Notes: generated from the sequence alone by a model not told the origin. Shown: positions 1-8,003, numbered from the stretch's first letter. The stretch is 11,031 nucleotides of DNA from Synechococcales cyanobacterium PMM_0002 (GCA_949127925.1 CASBQX010000229.1:1-11031), one strand, 5' to 3'. Made by a program: numbers and translations.

Positions 1-3000
1 GCTCGGAGCAAACTGGTTCAGCTTTATCAAAAACTAGACGCTGTTGAACAGGCAATGGTGCAGCTGTGCTCAATTATCTATGAACCCATCAGCCGCTCGC
101 TATTGGTCAACTGCTGGAATTATCTGGGCGAAAAAGATCGGGGCGGTAAGTTATTGACAATTGTTACAATCAAGCCCTTAGTCGATCGCCTGCTCGAACG
201 GGGTGCGCTGATTCAACCGGGTGGGCTAGGGCCGCAATGCCATCCGCTGCTAGCAGAGATTGCCACTCGTGATGCAGTCCGAGCTAACAAGTTTGAGCGA
301 TTTGTGCAAGCCATTGAGAAGGGATTTCCTGCCCCTAGACGCTGGAAGGGTGGCCCGATTTCGTTTACCAGCGATCGCCAGCTAATTCGTGAGATCCGCT
401 TAGGCATTTACCGCAACGATCTCGCCCTAATTCGCAAACAGCTAGAAGACTATTACAAATACAGCTATCAAAAAGACAAAATGTCGCTCGGTAGCATTTT
501 TCTACGCGTTTGCAATAATCCATTCGATGCCGAGTGGTTTCGCACCCTCTCGCCAAAGCTATACGAAGATGCCCTGGTCAGCATTCTGAATCATTCGATG
601 CTGGAGTTGACCCCAGCCACTGCTGCTGTATCACTGCTGAAAGAGGATATTGCCGATCAAAGTGCAGCAGAATTGTCGTTGATGGCAGTGATCTACATTG
701 AGCACTGCCTTCTGCGCGGCAATTTGGCCGAAGTGCAACGGGCGCTAGAGCAAATTCCTAAGGCGCAGCAAAGTCGGGTTACCTCCCTCTGGGGATCGCT
801 GGCCTTCTTTCGGGGAGAAGATGCTGAGGCGATCGCCTACTTCTCGACTGCCCTACAGACCCTCAAAAAAGCTAGCGGCAAACGCAAGGTTTACTTTCAA
901 GCCATCAGCGGCTTATTTTATCTTTTGGCATTGCTTAAGGACGGCTCTGCTGGACGCTTAAAGGAGGCCGCCGAGTATGCCAGTATTGCTCGTCAATCGA
1001 AGCACTGGCTGAGTCCTACCTATACGGCACTCGAACATCTGATTAACGTGCAGCAGGGCGATCTCGCTAAAAAGGGAGTATTGCTGAATCTGCCGATCGC
1101 CCCCCATTTGGCTGGCAATAGTTTTGAAACCCTGTTTTGCTGCTTCTGTCTCTATTGGGTTGATCCGACTGCGGCCAAGCAAGACTTGCCCCGGCTGCTA
1201 GAACCCTTTTATGTGGATGCTAAGGCAGCGGGATATTTGGGCATGGCCAAAGCTGCCGCCGAACTGCTGCTCAAGATCAGGCCGCGCAATCCTTACGGGA
1301 TCGAAGGCTCCGCTTTGTTAGCGGGCAGCGGCATCCGATCGCTGGTCGATATCATTCAGCCCCAAGAGCCGTGGGAACTGTGCCTTAATGCGCTGACGAA
1401 TCTGCGCAAAGAGCCGGGTCAAAGTGGCACAAAATCAGAATCAACGCTGCGGTTGGCCTGGTTTGTGACCTTCTATCCCAAAAGCGGCTGTTTGATCCAG
1501 CCGCGAGAACAATCGCTGACGGCCAAAGGTGGCTGGAGTAAGGGTCGCCCGGTTGCCCTCAAGCGCCTCAAAACCAACAGCGGCGAGATGTCTTACTTGA
1601 CCCCGCAAGACCTGCGGGTGTGTGCTCAAATTCAAGCTGACCCCTATGGTTGGGGTAATCAAGCCGACTATCGCTTTGGCGAGAAGGCGATCGCGGCCTT
1701 AATTGGCCACCCCTGTGTGTTTTGGGAAGACTCCCCAACTACACGGGTAGAGCTAGTCAAGGGAGAGCCAGAGCTGCTAGTGAAAAAGGGGAAAGCGGAT
1801 CAGCTCACCCTGCAATTCTCACCCGAACTCAAAGACGGTCAAGACCTGCTGATTATCCAAGAAAGCCCCACCCGGCTCAAGCTGATTGAAGTCACCGCTG
1901 AGCATCGCCGCATTGCCGATATCTTGGGGGCAAAAAATCAGTTGGAGGTGCCCGCTGCGGCCACCGAACGGGTGCTGTCGGCCATTCATGCCATTTCGAG
2001 CGTAGTGACGGTACATTCCGATATTGGCGGTGGGGTGGCCACAGAAGAGGTCACCTCTGATCCCAAACCCCACCTGCACCTGCTACCCGCCAACGCCGGG
2101 TTAAAGGTGGCCGTGTTGACCCGTCCCTTTGCCCAAGGTGGGCCATACTATCGACCGGGGGCAGGCGGTGAAACCGTGATTGCCGAAATTGAGGGCAAGC
2201 GGGTGCAGACGACCCGGAATTTGCGCGAAGAGAAGAAGCTGGCTAATGCGGCGATCGCGGCCTGTCCGATTTTATCTGAGCAAGAGCAGCACGAGAATGA
2301 ATGGCTGATCGAAGAACCAGACGCGTGCCTAGAGTTTTTGGTAGAAGCGCAGGCACTAGGCGACAGCATCGTGATCGAACACCCAGAAGGGGAGCGCTTC
2401 CGCATCAGCTACCAGGCCAGCCTCCAAGATTTCAAAATCAACATCAAACGCCAGAACGATTGGTTTGCCACCGAAGGCGGCTTAGAACTCAACGACCAGC
2501 TGGTGCTGGATATGAAACAGCTCATGCAGCTGCTAGAGAAAACCCCTAGCCGCTTCATTCCTCTGGGCGACGGTCAATTTTTGGCTCTAACGCAAGAATT
2601 CCGCAAACGGCTGGACGAACTGCGCGCCTTTTCTGAAAAGTCTGGCAAAGGGGTGCGGCTGCATCCCCTGGCCGCTCTGGCGGTCGAAGACTGGATGGAC
2701 GAGGTCGGAGATCTAAAAACCGACAAACACTGGAAAGCCCACCTCAAGCGGCTGCGCGACAGCCAAACCTTTGAGCCAGAGCTGCCGTCAACCCTGCAAG
2801 CTGAGCTGCGCGACTACCAGCTCGACGGCTTCCGCTGGCTGGCACGATTGGCCTATTGGGGGGTAGGGGCGTGCCTCGCCGACGACATGGGATTGGGCAA
2901 AACCCTGCAAGCGCTGGCGCTAATTTTGACCCGCGCCCCAGAGGGTGCCACCCTAATTGTTGCGCCGACCTCGGTGGGGACTAACTGGATTAGCGAAGCC

Positions 3001-4182
3001 CAGAAATTTGCCCCGACGCTGAATCCGATTCAGTTTGGCAGCGGCAATCGCCAGAAAGTGCTAGATGAGTTGCAGCCGTTTGACCTAGTGGTTTGCACCT
3101 ACGGGCTGTTGCAGCAGGAAGAAATGGCCGAGATGCTGGCCCAGGTGCAATGGCAAACCATTGTATTAGATGAAGCCCAGTCGATCAAAAACTTTGCGAC
3201 GAAGCGATCGCAAGCCGCCATGAACCTGCAAGGTGGATTCAAACTCTTGACCACGGGCACCCCCATCGAAAACCACTTGGGCGAACTGTGGAATCTGTTC
3301 CGCTTCATCAATCCGGGGCTGCTGGGATCGTTGGAAAGCTTCAATCAACGCTTTGCCAACCCGATCGAGCGCTATGGCGAGCAATCAGCCCGGCACCAAC
3401 TAAAAAAACTGATTCAGCCCTTTTTGCTGCGCCGTACCAAAAACCAGGTATTGCAAGAACTGCCGTCGCGTACCGAAATTTTGCTGCAAGTGGATTTGAG
3501 CCAAGAAGAGCTGGCATTTTATGAAGCCCTGCGGCGAGAGGCTCTGGCTAAACTGTCGGAAAGCGACGCCACCGCTGGAGCCAAGCATTTGCAGGTGCTG
3601 GCAGAAATTATGCGGCTGCGGCGCGCCTGCTGCAACACCCAGCTGGTGAGACCAGAGATTGCCCTACCCAGCTCTAAACTCAACCTGTTTGGGGAAGTCG
3701 TCACCGAACTCCTCGAAAACAACCATAAAGCATTGGTCTTCAGCCAGTTTGTCGATCACCTCCGCCTCATTCGAGACTATCTAGACAAACAAAAAATTGC
3801 CTACCAATATCTAGACGGCAGCACCCCTGCCGCTGAGCGCCAAAAACGGGTCAAAGCCTTTCAATCGGGTCAGGGAGACGTATTTTTGATTAGCCTCAAG
3901 GCTGGCGGCACCGGGCTAAACCTGACCGCCGCCGACTATGTAATCCACATGGACCCGTGGTGGAACCCCGCCGTCGAAGACCAAGCCAGCGATCGCGCCC
4001 ACCGGATTGGCCAACAGCGCCCCGTGACCATCTATCGTCTGGTGGCGAAAAATACGATCGAAGAAAAAATTGTTGAACTACACCAACAAAAACGCGATCT
4101 GGCCGATAGCCTGCTAGAAGGGGCTGAAATCAGTGGCAAAGTTTCCACTGCCGCACTGTTGCAGCTAATGGCGGAGGGATAA
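1..4182 (+). CDS. Large SNF2-family helicase-like ATPase (5' end outside window)
   Basis: Probable ATP-dependent DNA translocase of the SNF2/RapA class. The frame is open from base 1, so the ATG at base 55 is internal and the true start lies upstream. Numbering from base 1 (1393 codons seen), the ATPase core fills about residues 936-1393: LRDYQ near 936, DDMGLGKT (motif I) at 961-968, DEAQ (motif II) at 1057-1060, TTGTPIENHLGELWN (motif III) near 1084, LVFSQF near 1245, GGTGLNL (motif V) near 1302 and QASDRAHRIGQ (motif VI) at 1328-1338. All motifs look intact. A segment just before the core (about 850-905, FIPLGDGQFLAL and RLHPLAAL) matches the usual lead-in of bacterial SNF2 proteins. The first 85 or so residues look like a winged helix. 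Residues about 225-370 look like a TPR-type helical solenoid. The region 370-850 I do not recognise. The family is certain; the target is unknown, and no restriction or defence partner is visible here. Confidence 0.95.
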   Translation, partial: ARSKLVQLYQKLDAVEQAMVQLCSIIYEPISRSLLVNCWNYLGEKDRGGKLLTIVTIKPLVDRLLERGALIQPGGLGPQCHPLLAEIATRDAVRANKFERFVQAIEKGFPAPRRWKGGPISFTSDRQLIREIRLGIYRNDLALIRKQLEDYYKYSYQKDKMSLGSIFLRVCNNPFDAEWFRTLSPKLYEDALVSILNHSMLELTPATAAVSLLKEDIADQSAAELSLMAVIYIEHCLLRGNLAEVQRALEQIPKAQQSRVTSLWGSLAFFRGEDAEAIAYFSTALQTLKKASGKRKVYFQAISGLFYLLALLKDGSAGRLKEAAEYASIARQSKHWLSPTYTALEHLINVQQGDLAKKGVLLNLPIAPHLAGNSFETLFCCFCLYWVDPTAAKQDLPRLLEPFYVDAKAAGYLGMAKAAAELLLKIRPRNPYGIEGSALLAGSGIRSLVDIIQPQEPWELCLNALTNLRKEPGQSGTKSESTLRLAWFVTFYPKSGCLIQPREQSLTAKGGWSKGRPVALKRLKTNSGEMSYLTPQDLRVCAQIQADPYGWGNQADYRFGEKAIAALIGHPCVFWEDSPTTRVELVKGEPELLVKKGKADQLTLQFSPELKDGQDLLIIQESPTRLKLIEVTAEHRRIADILGAKNQLEVPAAATERVLSAIHAISSVVTVHSDIGGGVATEEVTSDPKPHLHLLPANAGLKVAVLTRPFAQGGPYYRPGAGGETVIAEIEGKRVQTTRNLREEKKLANAAIAACPILSEQEQHENEWLIEEPDACLEFLVEAQALGDSIVIEHPEGERFRISYQASLQDFKINIKRQNDWFATEGGLELNDQLVLDMKQLMQLLEKTPSRFIPLGDGQFLALTQEFRKRLDELRAFSEKSGKGVRLHPLAALAVEDWMDEVGDLKTDKHWKAHLKRLRDSQTFEPELPSTLQAELRDYQLDGFRWLARLAYWGVGACLADDMGLGKTLQALALILTRAPEGATLIVAPTSVGTNWISEAQKFAPTLNPIQFGSGNRQKVLDELQPFDLVVCTYGLLQQEEMAEMLAQVQWQTIVLDEAQSIKNFATKRSQAAMNLQGGFKLLTTGTPIENHLGELWNLFRFINPGLLGSLESFNQRFANPIERYGEQSARHQLKKLIQPFLLRRTKNQVLQELPSRTEILLQVDLSQEELAFYEALRREALAKLSESDATAGAKHLQVLAEIMRLRRACCNTQLVRPEIALPSSKLNLFGEVVTELLENNHKALVFSQFVDHLRLIRDYLDKQKIAYQYLDGSTPAAERQKRVKAFQSGQGDVFLISLKAGGTGLNLTAADYVIHMDPWWNPAVEDQASDRAHRIGQQRPVTIYRLVAKNTIEEKIVELHQQKRDLADSLLEGAEISGKVSTAALLQLMAEG

Positions 4183-4272
4183 CGAACGTCGCCAGAGCCG
4201 ATGGCCGCATCGACTGGCTAAATCAAGCCAATGCTGCCATTCCTCAGGGTGAAGATTGCGGCTGCGAGTCCT

Positions 4273-5292
4273 TCATCCTTTTGGGCGGGTGAGGGTAAGA
4301 TATTTTTCTAGGAATGGCAGTCCGGCGATCGCTGGAATGACGTAGCGCGAAGTACACAGCACCCCCAAGGCTGCTGCCGTAGGGGCGGCAAAATAGGGCT
4401 GGTAAAACGCAATTAGGGCGGCATCTCGGGTGCCTACTCCAGCAAACGTTAGGGGCAACAACCCGGCCAAAATTGCCAGCGGCGATAGTGCCAGACTGGC
4501 CAAAAACGGTGCCCAGGCATTGAGAGCCAGAATAAAAAACCAAATTTGTAGCAGGTGTAAAAACCAGATAAATACTGACATTCCAGTAATTTTTGCTAGC
4601 TGCGTGCGATCGCGCCAAAAATAATCATGCATTTCGCCCCAAGAATGACTGAGGGTGACGATTTTCTTACCCAATGATCGCGGGGTAACGGATGCGGCTA
4701 GCCGAAAGAAAAACTGAGCAAACTGCACTGAGCCAAGCAGCAGTAGACCCAGCAACAAACCCGTCAACACACTGACTGTCATCACCCAAAACAACCAATC
4801 TTTTTGGGGATAAATCAGCAGCCCAAATACACACCACAGCAGCAGCGACAGCATATCGCAAGACTTCTCAAATACCACTAACGACAGCGCTAGAGAACCG
4901 GTTAGATGGCCGCGATCGCGCATAAAGTACGCCTTAGCAATGTCACCCATCTTCGACGGCAGCACCATGTTGAGGCTACTGGCGGCCAAAATTAACTGAT
5001 TTGCTGCCAAAAATCCTAAACGGCCTTGAGTGATATCGGCTGCATTTGTATTGGCTGTATTTGTATTGGCTGCATTTGTATTGATTGCACTTGTATTGGT
5101 TGCAGATGAGGGCATCAACATCTGCAACCGCCAAGCGGTAAACATCGTCAACGGAATCACCATCGCCAAACTAATGGCCATCCAAAGGCGATCGCAGTTG
5201 ACCAACACCTGCACCAGCCCCACAAAGTCGATCTTCCAGTAAATCAACAGCAGAATTGTGAGACTGACCAGAATTGAAAGGAAACGCTTCAT
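4273..5292 (-). CDS. UPF0104 / lysylphosphatidylglycerol synthase-type membrane protein
   Basis: Polytopic inner-membrane protein of 339 residues in the LPG_synthase_TM (UPF0104) family, the fold of the MprF flippase half; members usually have about 300-350 residues. It has several hydrophobic helices, the first at about residues 4-20. Two signature stretches are visible: SSLNMVLPSKMGDIAKAY after the third helix and PLTFAGVGTRDAALIAFY near the C-terminus. There is no aminoacyl-transferase domain, so lysinylation itself is not expected; lipid or glycolipid translocation is a family-based inference. I chose the ATG at 5292 (MKRFLSILVS), which starts immediately before the first helix. A TTG at 5328 would add 12 residues and would sit 4 nt from the upstream stop, but no Shine-Dalgarno supports either. 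It lies 40 nt after the 113-residue membrane gene on the same strand, which suggests an operon. A loop after the second helix contains an odd NTNAA repeat encoded by a DNA tandem repeat. Confidence 0.88.
   Translation of the reverse strand: MKRFLSILVSLTILLLIYWKIDFVGLVQVLVNCDRLWMAISLAMVIPLTMFTAWRLQMLMPSSATNTSAINTNAANTNTANTNAADITQGRLGFLAANQLILAASSLNMVLPSKMGDIAKAYFMRDRGHLTGSLALSLVVFEKSCDMLSLLLWCVFGLLIYPQKDWLFWVMTVSVLTGLLLGLLLLGSVQFAQFFFRLAASVTPRSLGKKIVTLSHSWGEMHDYFWRDRTQLAKITGMSVFIWFLHLLQIWFFILALNAWAPFLASLALSPLAILAGLLPLTFAGVGTRDAALIAFYQPYFAAPTAAALGVLCTSRYVIPAIAGLPFLEKYLTLTRPKG
5039..5098 (-). repeat. 15-bp tandem repeat, four copies, in-frame in coding sequence
   Basis: On the plus strand the unit is gctgcatttgtattg, at 5039-5053, 5054-5068, 5069-5083 and 5084-5098, with a partial fifth copy (gttgca) at 5099-5104. 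Copies differ by one to three bases. On the coding (minus) strand each unit encodes five residues, consensus NTNAA (NTSAI, NTNAA, NTNTA, NTNAA). The unit is a multiple of three, so copy-number change would alter loop length without breaking the frame. Confidence 0.95.
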
Positions 5293-5332
5293 GGGGAACG
5301 GGAGCCAGATACAGGGGGGAGGCAGCAATGGG

Positions 5333-5674
5333 TTAGAAATCGATTCGTCCCGTCGTTAACAGTTTATAGCCACCGACCAACGACATGAACGCCACGAAGA
5401 AATTCCATAGACTGGTAGGGCGCAGCATCACACCGCCACTCAAAAACACCAGCACAATGCCCAAGCCCACCAAAATCCAGCCCATATCTCTTGAACTACG
5501 GCTGCCAAACAATAGGGTGAATGACCCAGCAATTAGAGCCACCACCGAACCCGTAGCGGGTAAATTGCTCCACCAGAGATAAGACGATTGAGTCGTGAAA
5601 AAAATGTTTTTGCCTAGAAAATAAATTCCGGCAATCACCAGAGCTAGCCCCAAAAGCTTGATCAAAACTCGCAT
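5333..5674 (-). CDS. Small four-helix membrane protein, unknown function
   Basis: A 113-residue hydrophobic protein with about four predicted membrane helices: residues 3-21 (LIKLLGLALVIAGIYFL), about 40-57 (GSVVALIAGSFTLLFG), about 64-82 (GWILVGLGIVLVFLSGG) and about 88-106. Short charged or polar loops (GSRSSRD, GRIDF tail) separate them. I see no catalytic motif and cannot assign a family. The ATG at 5674 is the only sensible start. No Shine-Dalgarno is visible upstream, but a 12-bp tandem duplication runs into the start codon. The UPF0104 gene follows 40 nt downstream on the same strand, so the two are probably cotranscribed; a role with that transporter-like protein is inference only. 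Confidence 0.75.
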   Translation of the reverse strand: MRVLIKLLGLALVIAGIYFLGKNIFFTTQSSYLWWSNLPATGSVVALIAGSFTLLFGSRSSRDMGWILVGLGIVLVFLSGGVMLRPTSLWNFFVAFMSLVGGYKLLTTGRIDF

Positions 5675-5696
5675 AGTGTTTCAGATAGTGTTTCAG
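5673..5696. repeat. 12-bp perfect tandem duplication across a start codon
   Basis: The sequence atagtgtttcag occurs at 5673-5684 and again, without change, at 5685-5696. The first copy begins inside the start codon (cat, 5672-5674) of the minus-strand membrane gene. Read on that strand, CTGAAACACTAT is repeated directly before the ATG is completed. It forms the end of the 5' leader of the operon. Confidence 0.9.
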
Positions 5697-5856
5697 AAAT
5701 GGGTTAAGGAGGTGTCATCTATATACTTCCCGGTTTGAGCACAACTTTCCGGTGGTGCGCGCCCGATATATTGAGTTTGGGGTACAAGTCAGGTCACACG
5801 CTTACCGCTGCCTGTGGCACAATAATCCGTACTGTCTGCCGAGATTGAGAAATTTT

Positions 5857-6657
5857 ATGACGATTCATCCCACCCTACAAACTGCCTTTGACCACCAAAC
5901 GGCGCTGAAGGTGATCAGTGGCTTAACCAATTTTAACCGCGATCGCGTTTGTGCCATTGTCCGTGCTGCCGATCTAGGCGGTGCCACGTTTGTGGATATT
6001 GCGGCACAGCCAGAGCTAGTGCAACAGGTGCGATCGCTAACCCAATTGCCCATTTGTGTGTCGGCAGTGGAGGCAGATGCGTTTGTGCCCTGCGTAGCAG
6101 CGGGTGCCGACCTGATTGAAATTGGCAACTTCGATGCGTTTTATGCTCAAGGGCGACGGTTTGAAGCCGCTGAAGTGCTAGAGTTAACCCGTCAGACGCG
6201 ATCTCTCTTGCCCCATGTGACGCTGTCTGTAACGGTGCCCCACATTTTGCCCTTAGATCAGCAGGTGCAATTGGCTGAACTATTGGTCAGTGCCGGAGCC
6301 GATATTATTCAAACCGAAGGCGGTACCAGCAGCGCCCCTAGCCATGCCGGGGTGCTGGGTCTGATGGAAAAAGCAGCGCCTACCTTAGCCGCCGCTTACG
6401 AAATCTCTCGGGCTGTGCAGGTGCCTGTACTGTGTGCCTCGGGGTTGTCAAGTGTCACCGCGCCGCTGGCGATCGCCGCTGGTGCCGCTGGGATTGGCGT
6501 GGGTTCTGCCATCAACCAACTCAACAGTGAAGTGGCCATGATAGCCGCTGTCCGTAGCATTGTCGAAGCGTTGAACGGTAAACCGTTGAATGCTGGGTTG
6601 AGTGCTGGGTTGAATGCTGGGTTGAATCCTGCCGGACGCGATCGCCTGCACCGCTAA
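5857..6657 (+). CDS. ycf23: Ycf23 / DUF561 family TIM-barrel protein
   Basis: A 266-residue protein of the Ycf23 (DUF561) family, found in cyanobacteria and red-algal-type plastids, with a predicted HisA/ThiG-like TIM barrel and no established reaction. Recognised blocks in order: ALKVISGLTNFNRD (about 16-29), GGATFVDIAA (about 40-49), LPICVSAVEADAF (about 62-74), GADLIEIGNFDAFYAQG (about 82-98), SLLPHVTLSVTVPH (about 114-127), GADIIQTEGG (about 146-155), VPVLCASGLS (about 190-199) and AGAAGIGVGSAINQ (about 207-220). The last two look like phosphate-binding loops of such barrels. I chose the ATG at 5857 because the family blocks begin just after it. The frame is open back to a GTG at 5752, but that extension looks non-coding. 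A possible -10 (CAATAAT, 5820-5826) sits about 30 nt upstream of the ATG. The C-terminus ends in a repeat-encoded LNAG tail absent from the core fold. Confidence 0.9.
   Translation: MTIHPTLQTAFDHQTALKVISGLTNFNRDRVCAIVRAADLGGATFVDIAAQPELVQQVRSLTQLPICVSAVEADAFVPCVAAGADLIEIGNFDAFYAQGRRFEAAEVLELTRQTRSLLPHVTLSVTVPHILPLDQQVQLAELLVSAGADIIQTEGGTSSAPSHAGVLGLMEKAAPTLAAAYEISRAVQVPVLCASGLSSVTAPLAIAAGAAGIGVGSAINQLNSEVAMIAAVRSIVEALNGKPLNAGLSAGLNAGLNPAGRDRLHR
6586..6633 (+). repeat. 12-bp tandem repeat, four copies, at the 3' end of ycf23
   Basis: The unit ttgaatgctggg occurs at 6586-6597, with one change at 6598-6609, again exact at 6610-6621, and degenerate (ttgaatcctgcc) at 6622-6633. It encodes LNAG, LSAG, LNAG, LNPA. 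The period is a multiple of three, so the frame is kept. It lies beyond the last recognisable barrel element, so copy-number change should be tolerated. Confidence 0.92.
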
Positions 6658-6681
6658 ACAGCGCTCTCTACCCAATAAACC

Positions 6682-6846
6682 CTACCGTGTACACACATCT
6701 CGGACAAGGTATCAACGTACTGCGAGATCCCCCTAAATCCCCCTTAAAAAGGGGGACTTTGAATCCGGCTCCCCCTTTTTTAAGGGGGGTTGGGGGGGAT
6801 CAAACCCGGTTGAGGCTAGATCAGAAGACTTGTGTGTACACGGTAG
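6682..6846. mobile_element. MITE-like palindromic element, 165 bp, with 16-bp terminal inverted repeats
   Basis: The outer ends are perfect inverted repeats: CTACCGTGTACACACA at 6682-6697 and TGTGTGTACACGGTAG at 6831-6846. Inside lies a second, imperfect long palindrome (6726-6801). There is no coding sequence inside. Only a CC dinucleotide flanks both sides (6680-6681 and 6847-6848), too short to be a convincing target duplication. The architecture (terminal repeats, no gene, intergenic position between two same-strand genes) fits a non-autonomous MITE. The name rests on structure; no transposase is in the window to assign a family. Confidence 0.7.
6726..6801. repeat. Long imperfect hairpin (C/G-run palindrome) inside the MITE-like element
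   Basis: The left arm starts GATCCCCCTAAATCCCCC at 6726 and continues through TTAAAAAGGGGGA. The right arm, read in reverse complement from 6801, starts GATCCCCCCCAACCCCCC and continues TTAAAAAAGGGGGA. The arms pair over about 30 bp around a loop near 6756-6768. Each arm is also self-complementary (CCCCC-TTAAAAA-GGGGG). Palindromes of this composition are common between cyanobacterial genes. In RNA it would form a very stable stem and could end or protect the ycf23 transcript, but no U-tract terminator is obvious. Confidence 0.85.
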
Positions 6847-6935
6847 CCAATCAACCGTAGGGGCATGCCCGCCTGTCACGCTCTTCCGCATTATTCCAGC
6901 TCTACTCCACCCCTCTACAAACAGTTCAACCAGCC

Positions 6936-8003
6936 ATGCAGATTCGGGTTCAGACATTCACCGTCAACAAGCGAGTTCCGCTCACGATTAGTCGCGGCAC
7001 CACGGCCCAAAGTACAAATGTCTGGCTGATTTTAGAACACGACGGCATAGAAGGCTGGGGGGAAGCGTCACCGTTTGAAGCTGGCAGAACCCCGCAAACA
7101 ACAGCGGCGATCGCCCAAGCCCTGCAATATTTGGCTCCCAAACTAATAGACCTTACGCCCTACGATCGCCAGCCCATTGACGTGATTATGGCCGATCTAA
7201 AACTGCCCTCTGCCGCCCGTACGGCTCTCGACCTAGCCTTGCACGACTGGCTGGGGAAGCGATTAGACCTACCGCTCTGGCAACTTTGGGGGCTAGATCG
7301 TCGCCGCATTGTGCCAACATCGGTGACGATTGGCATCAACACCCCCGATGCCGCCCAGCAGCGGCTGCGCAGTTGGATTGAATTTACGACGGTACGTGCC
7401 GTCAAAATTAAACTTGGTAGCCCAGAAGGGCTAGACGCAGACCAGGCCATGTGTGCCGCTGTTTTGAAAGACGTACCCGATGGCGCAAAGGTCAGCGTAG
7501 ACGCCAATGGCGGCTGGGATTTGGCCGGGGCGATCGCCATGAGTCACTGGCTAGGCGATCGCGGCGTTACCTACCTCGAACAACCGCTGGCTCCCGGCAA
7601 CGAGCAAGATCTGCTGCCGCTCTATCGGGAGTCGCCACTGCCAATTTTTATAGATGAAAGCTGCTTCAATAGTTTTAACATTCCTGCCCTGGCCGATCGA
7701 GTTCATGGCATCAACATTAAGCTGATGAAATCGGGCGGGCTGAGCGAAGCCCTGCGGATGGTGCATACGGCTCAGGCGCATGGGTTACAGCTGATGTTTG
7801 GCTGCTATTCTGACAGCATCCTGGCCAATACTGCCGCTGCCCATTTGGCTCCCTTTGCCCACCATATAGATTTAGATAGCCATCTTAATTTGCTAGACGA
7901 TCCCTTCACGGGTGCGACGATGCAAGACGGCTGCCTAGTGCCAACAGATTTGCCAGGACTGGGAGTAGGACTCACACCCGTTGCATCTTTACGAGGACGT
8001 TAA
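6936..8003 (+). CDS. Dipeptide epimerase (L-Ala-D/L-Glu epimerase-like, enolase superfamily)
   Basis: A 355-residue protein of the muconate-lactonising subgroup of the enolase superfamily, soluble and Mg2+-dependent, which epimerises the alpha carbon of the C-terminal residue of a dipeptide. The full catalytic set is visible: the KIK motif (Lys157/Lys159) on strand 2; metal ligands Asp189 (VDANGGW), Glu215 (LEQP) and Asp240 (DES); and the second lysine region, Lys262/Lys265 in NIKLMKSGG. The C-terminal DLD (Asp312, Asp314) matches the Asp-x-Asp pair that binds the dipeptide amino group in B. subtilis Ala-Glu epimerase. This favours dipeptide epimerase over o-succinylbenzoate synthase or muconate cycloisomerase. 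Peptidoglycan-peptide recycling is the usual role; the exact dipeptide is not readable from sequence. The ATG at 6936 is the first good start, without a clear Shine-Dalgarno. It stands alone between the MITE-like element and the GNAT gene. Confidence 0.88.
   Translation: MQIRVQTFTVNKRVPLTISRGTTAQSTNVWLILEHDGIEGWGEASPFEAGRTPQTTAAIAQALQYLAPKLIDLTPYDRQPIDVIMADLKLPSAARTALDLALHDWLGKRLDLPLWQLWGLDRRRIVPTSVTIGINTPDAAQQRLRSWIEFTTVRAVKIKLGSPEGLDADQAMCAAVLKDVPDGAKVSVDANGGWDLAGAIAMSHWLGDRGVTYLEQPLAPGNEQDLLPLYRESPLPIFIDESCFNSFNIPALADRVHGINIKLMKSGGLSEALRMVHTAQAHGLQLMFGCYSDSILANTAAAHLAPFAHHIDLDSHLNLLDDPFTGATMQDGCLVPTDLPGLGVGLTPVASLRGR

Noticed and set aside
4213..4231. Small TGGCT/AGCCA hairpin between the SNF2 and UPF0104 genes
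   Set aside because: Only 5 bp and no T-tract; too weak to call a terminator.
4234..4320. 11-bp perfect inverted repeat CTGCCATTCCT (4234-4244) / AGGAATGGCAG (4310-4320) at the convergent gene ends
   Set aside because: The right arm is inside the UPF0104 coding sequence, the spacer is 65 nt and no T-run follows, so a terminator is not supported.
4244..4618. Minus-strand open frame of 124 codons overlapping the UPF0104 gene
   Set aside because: It lies inside the clear membrane-protein gene in another frame, with no recognisable domain.
5704..5712. Strong Shine-Dalgarno-like AAGGAGGT on the plus strand
   Set aside because: No start codon follows at usable distance; the ycf23 ATG is about 145 nt away.
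5752..5856. 35-codon upstream extension of ycf23 from a GTG
   Set aside because: Family blocks start just after the ATG at 5857. The extension is Arg/Cys-rich and overlaps the likely promoter.
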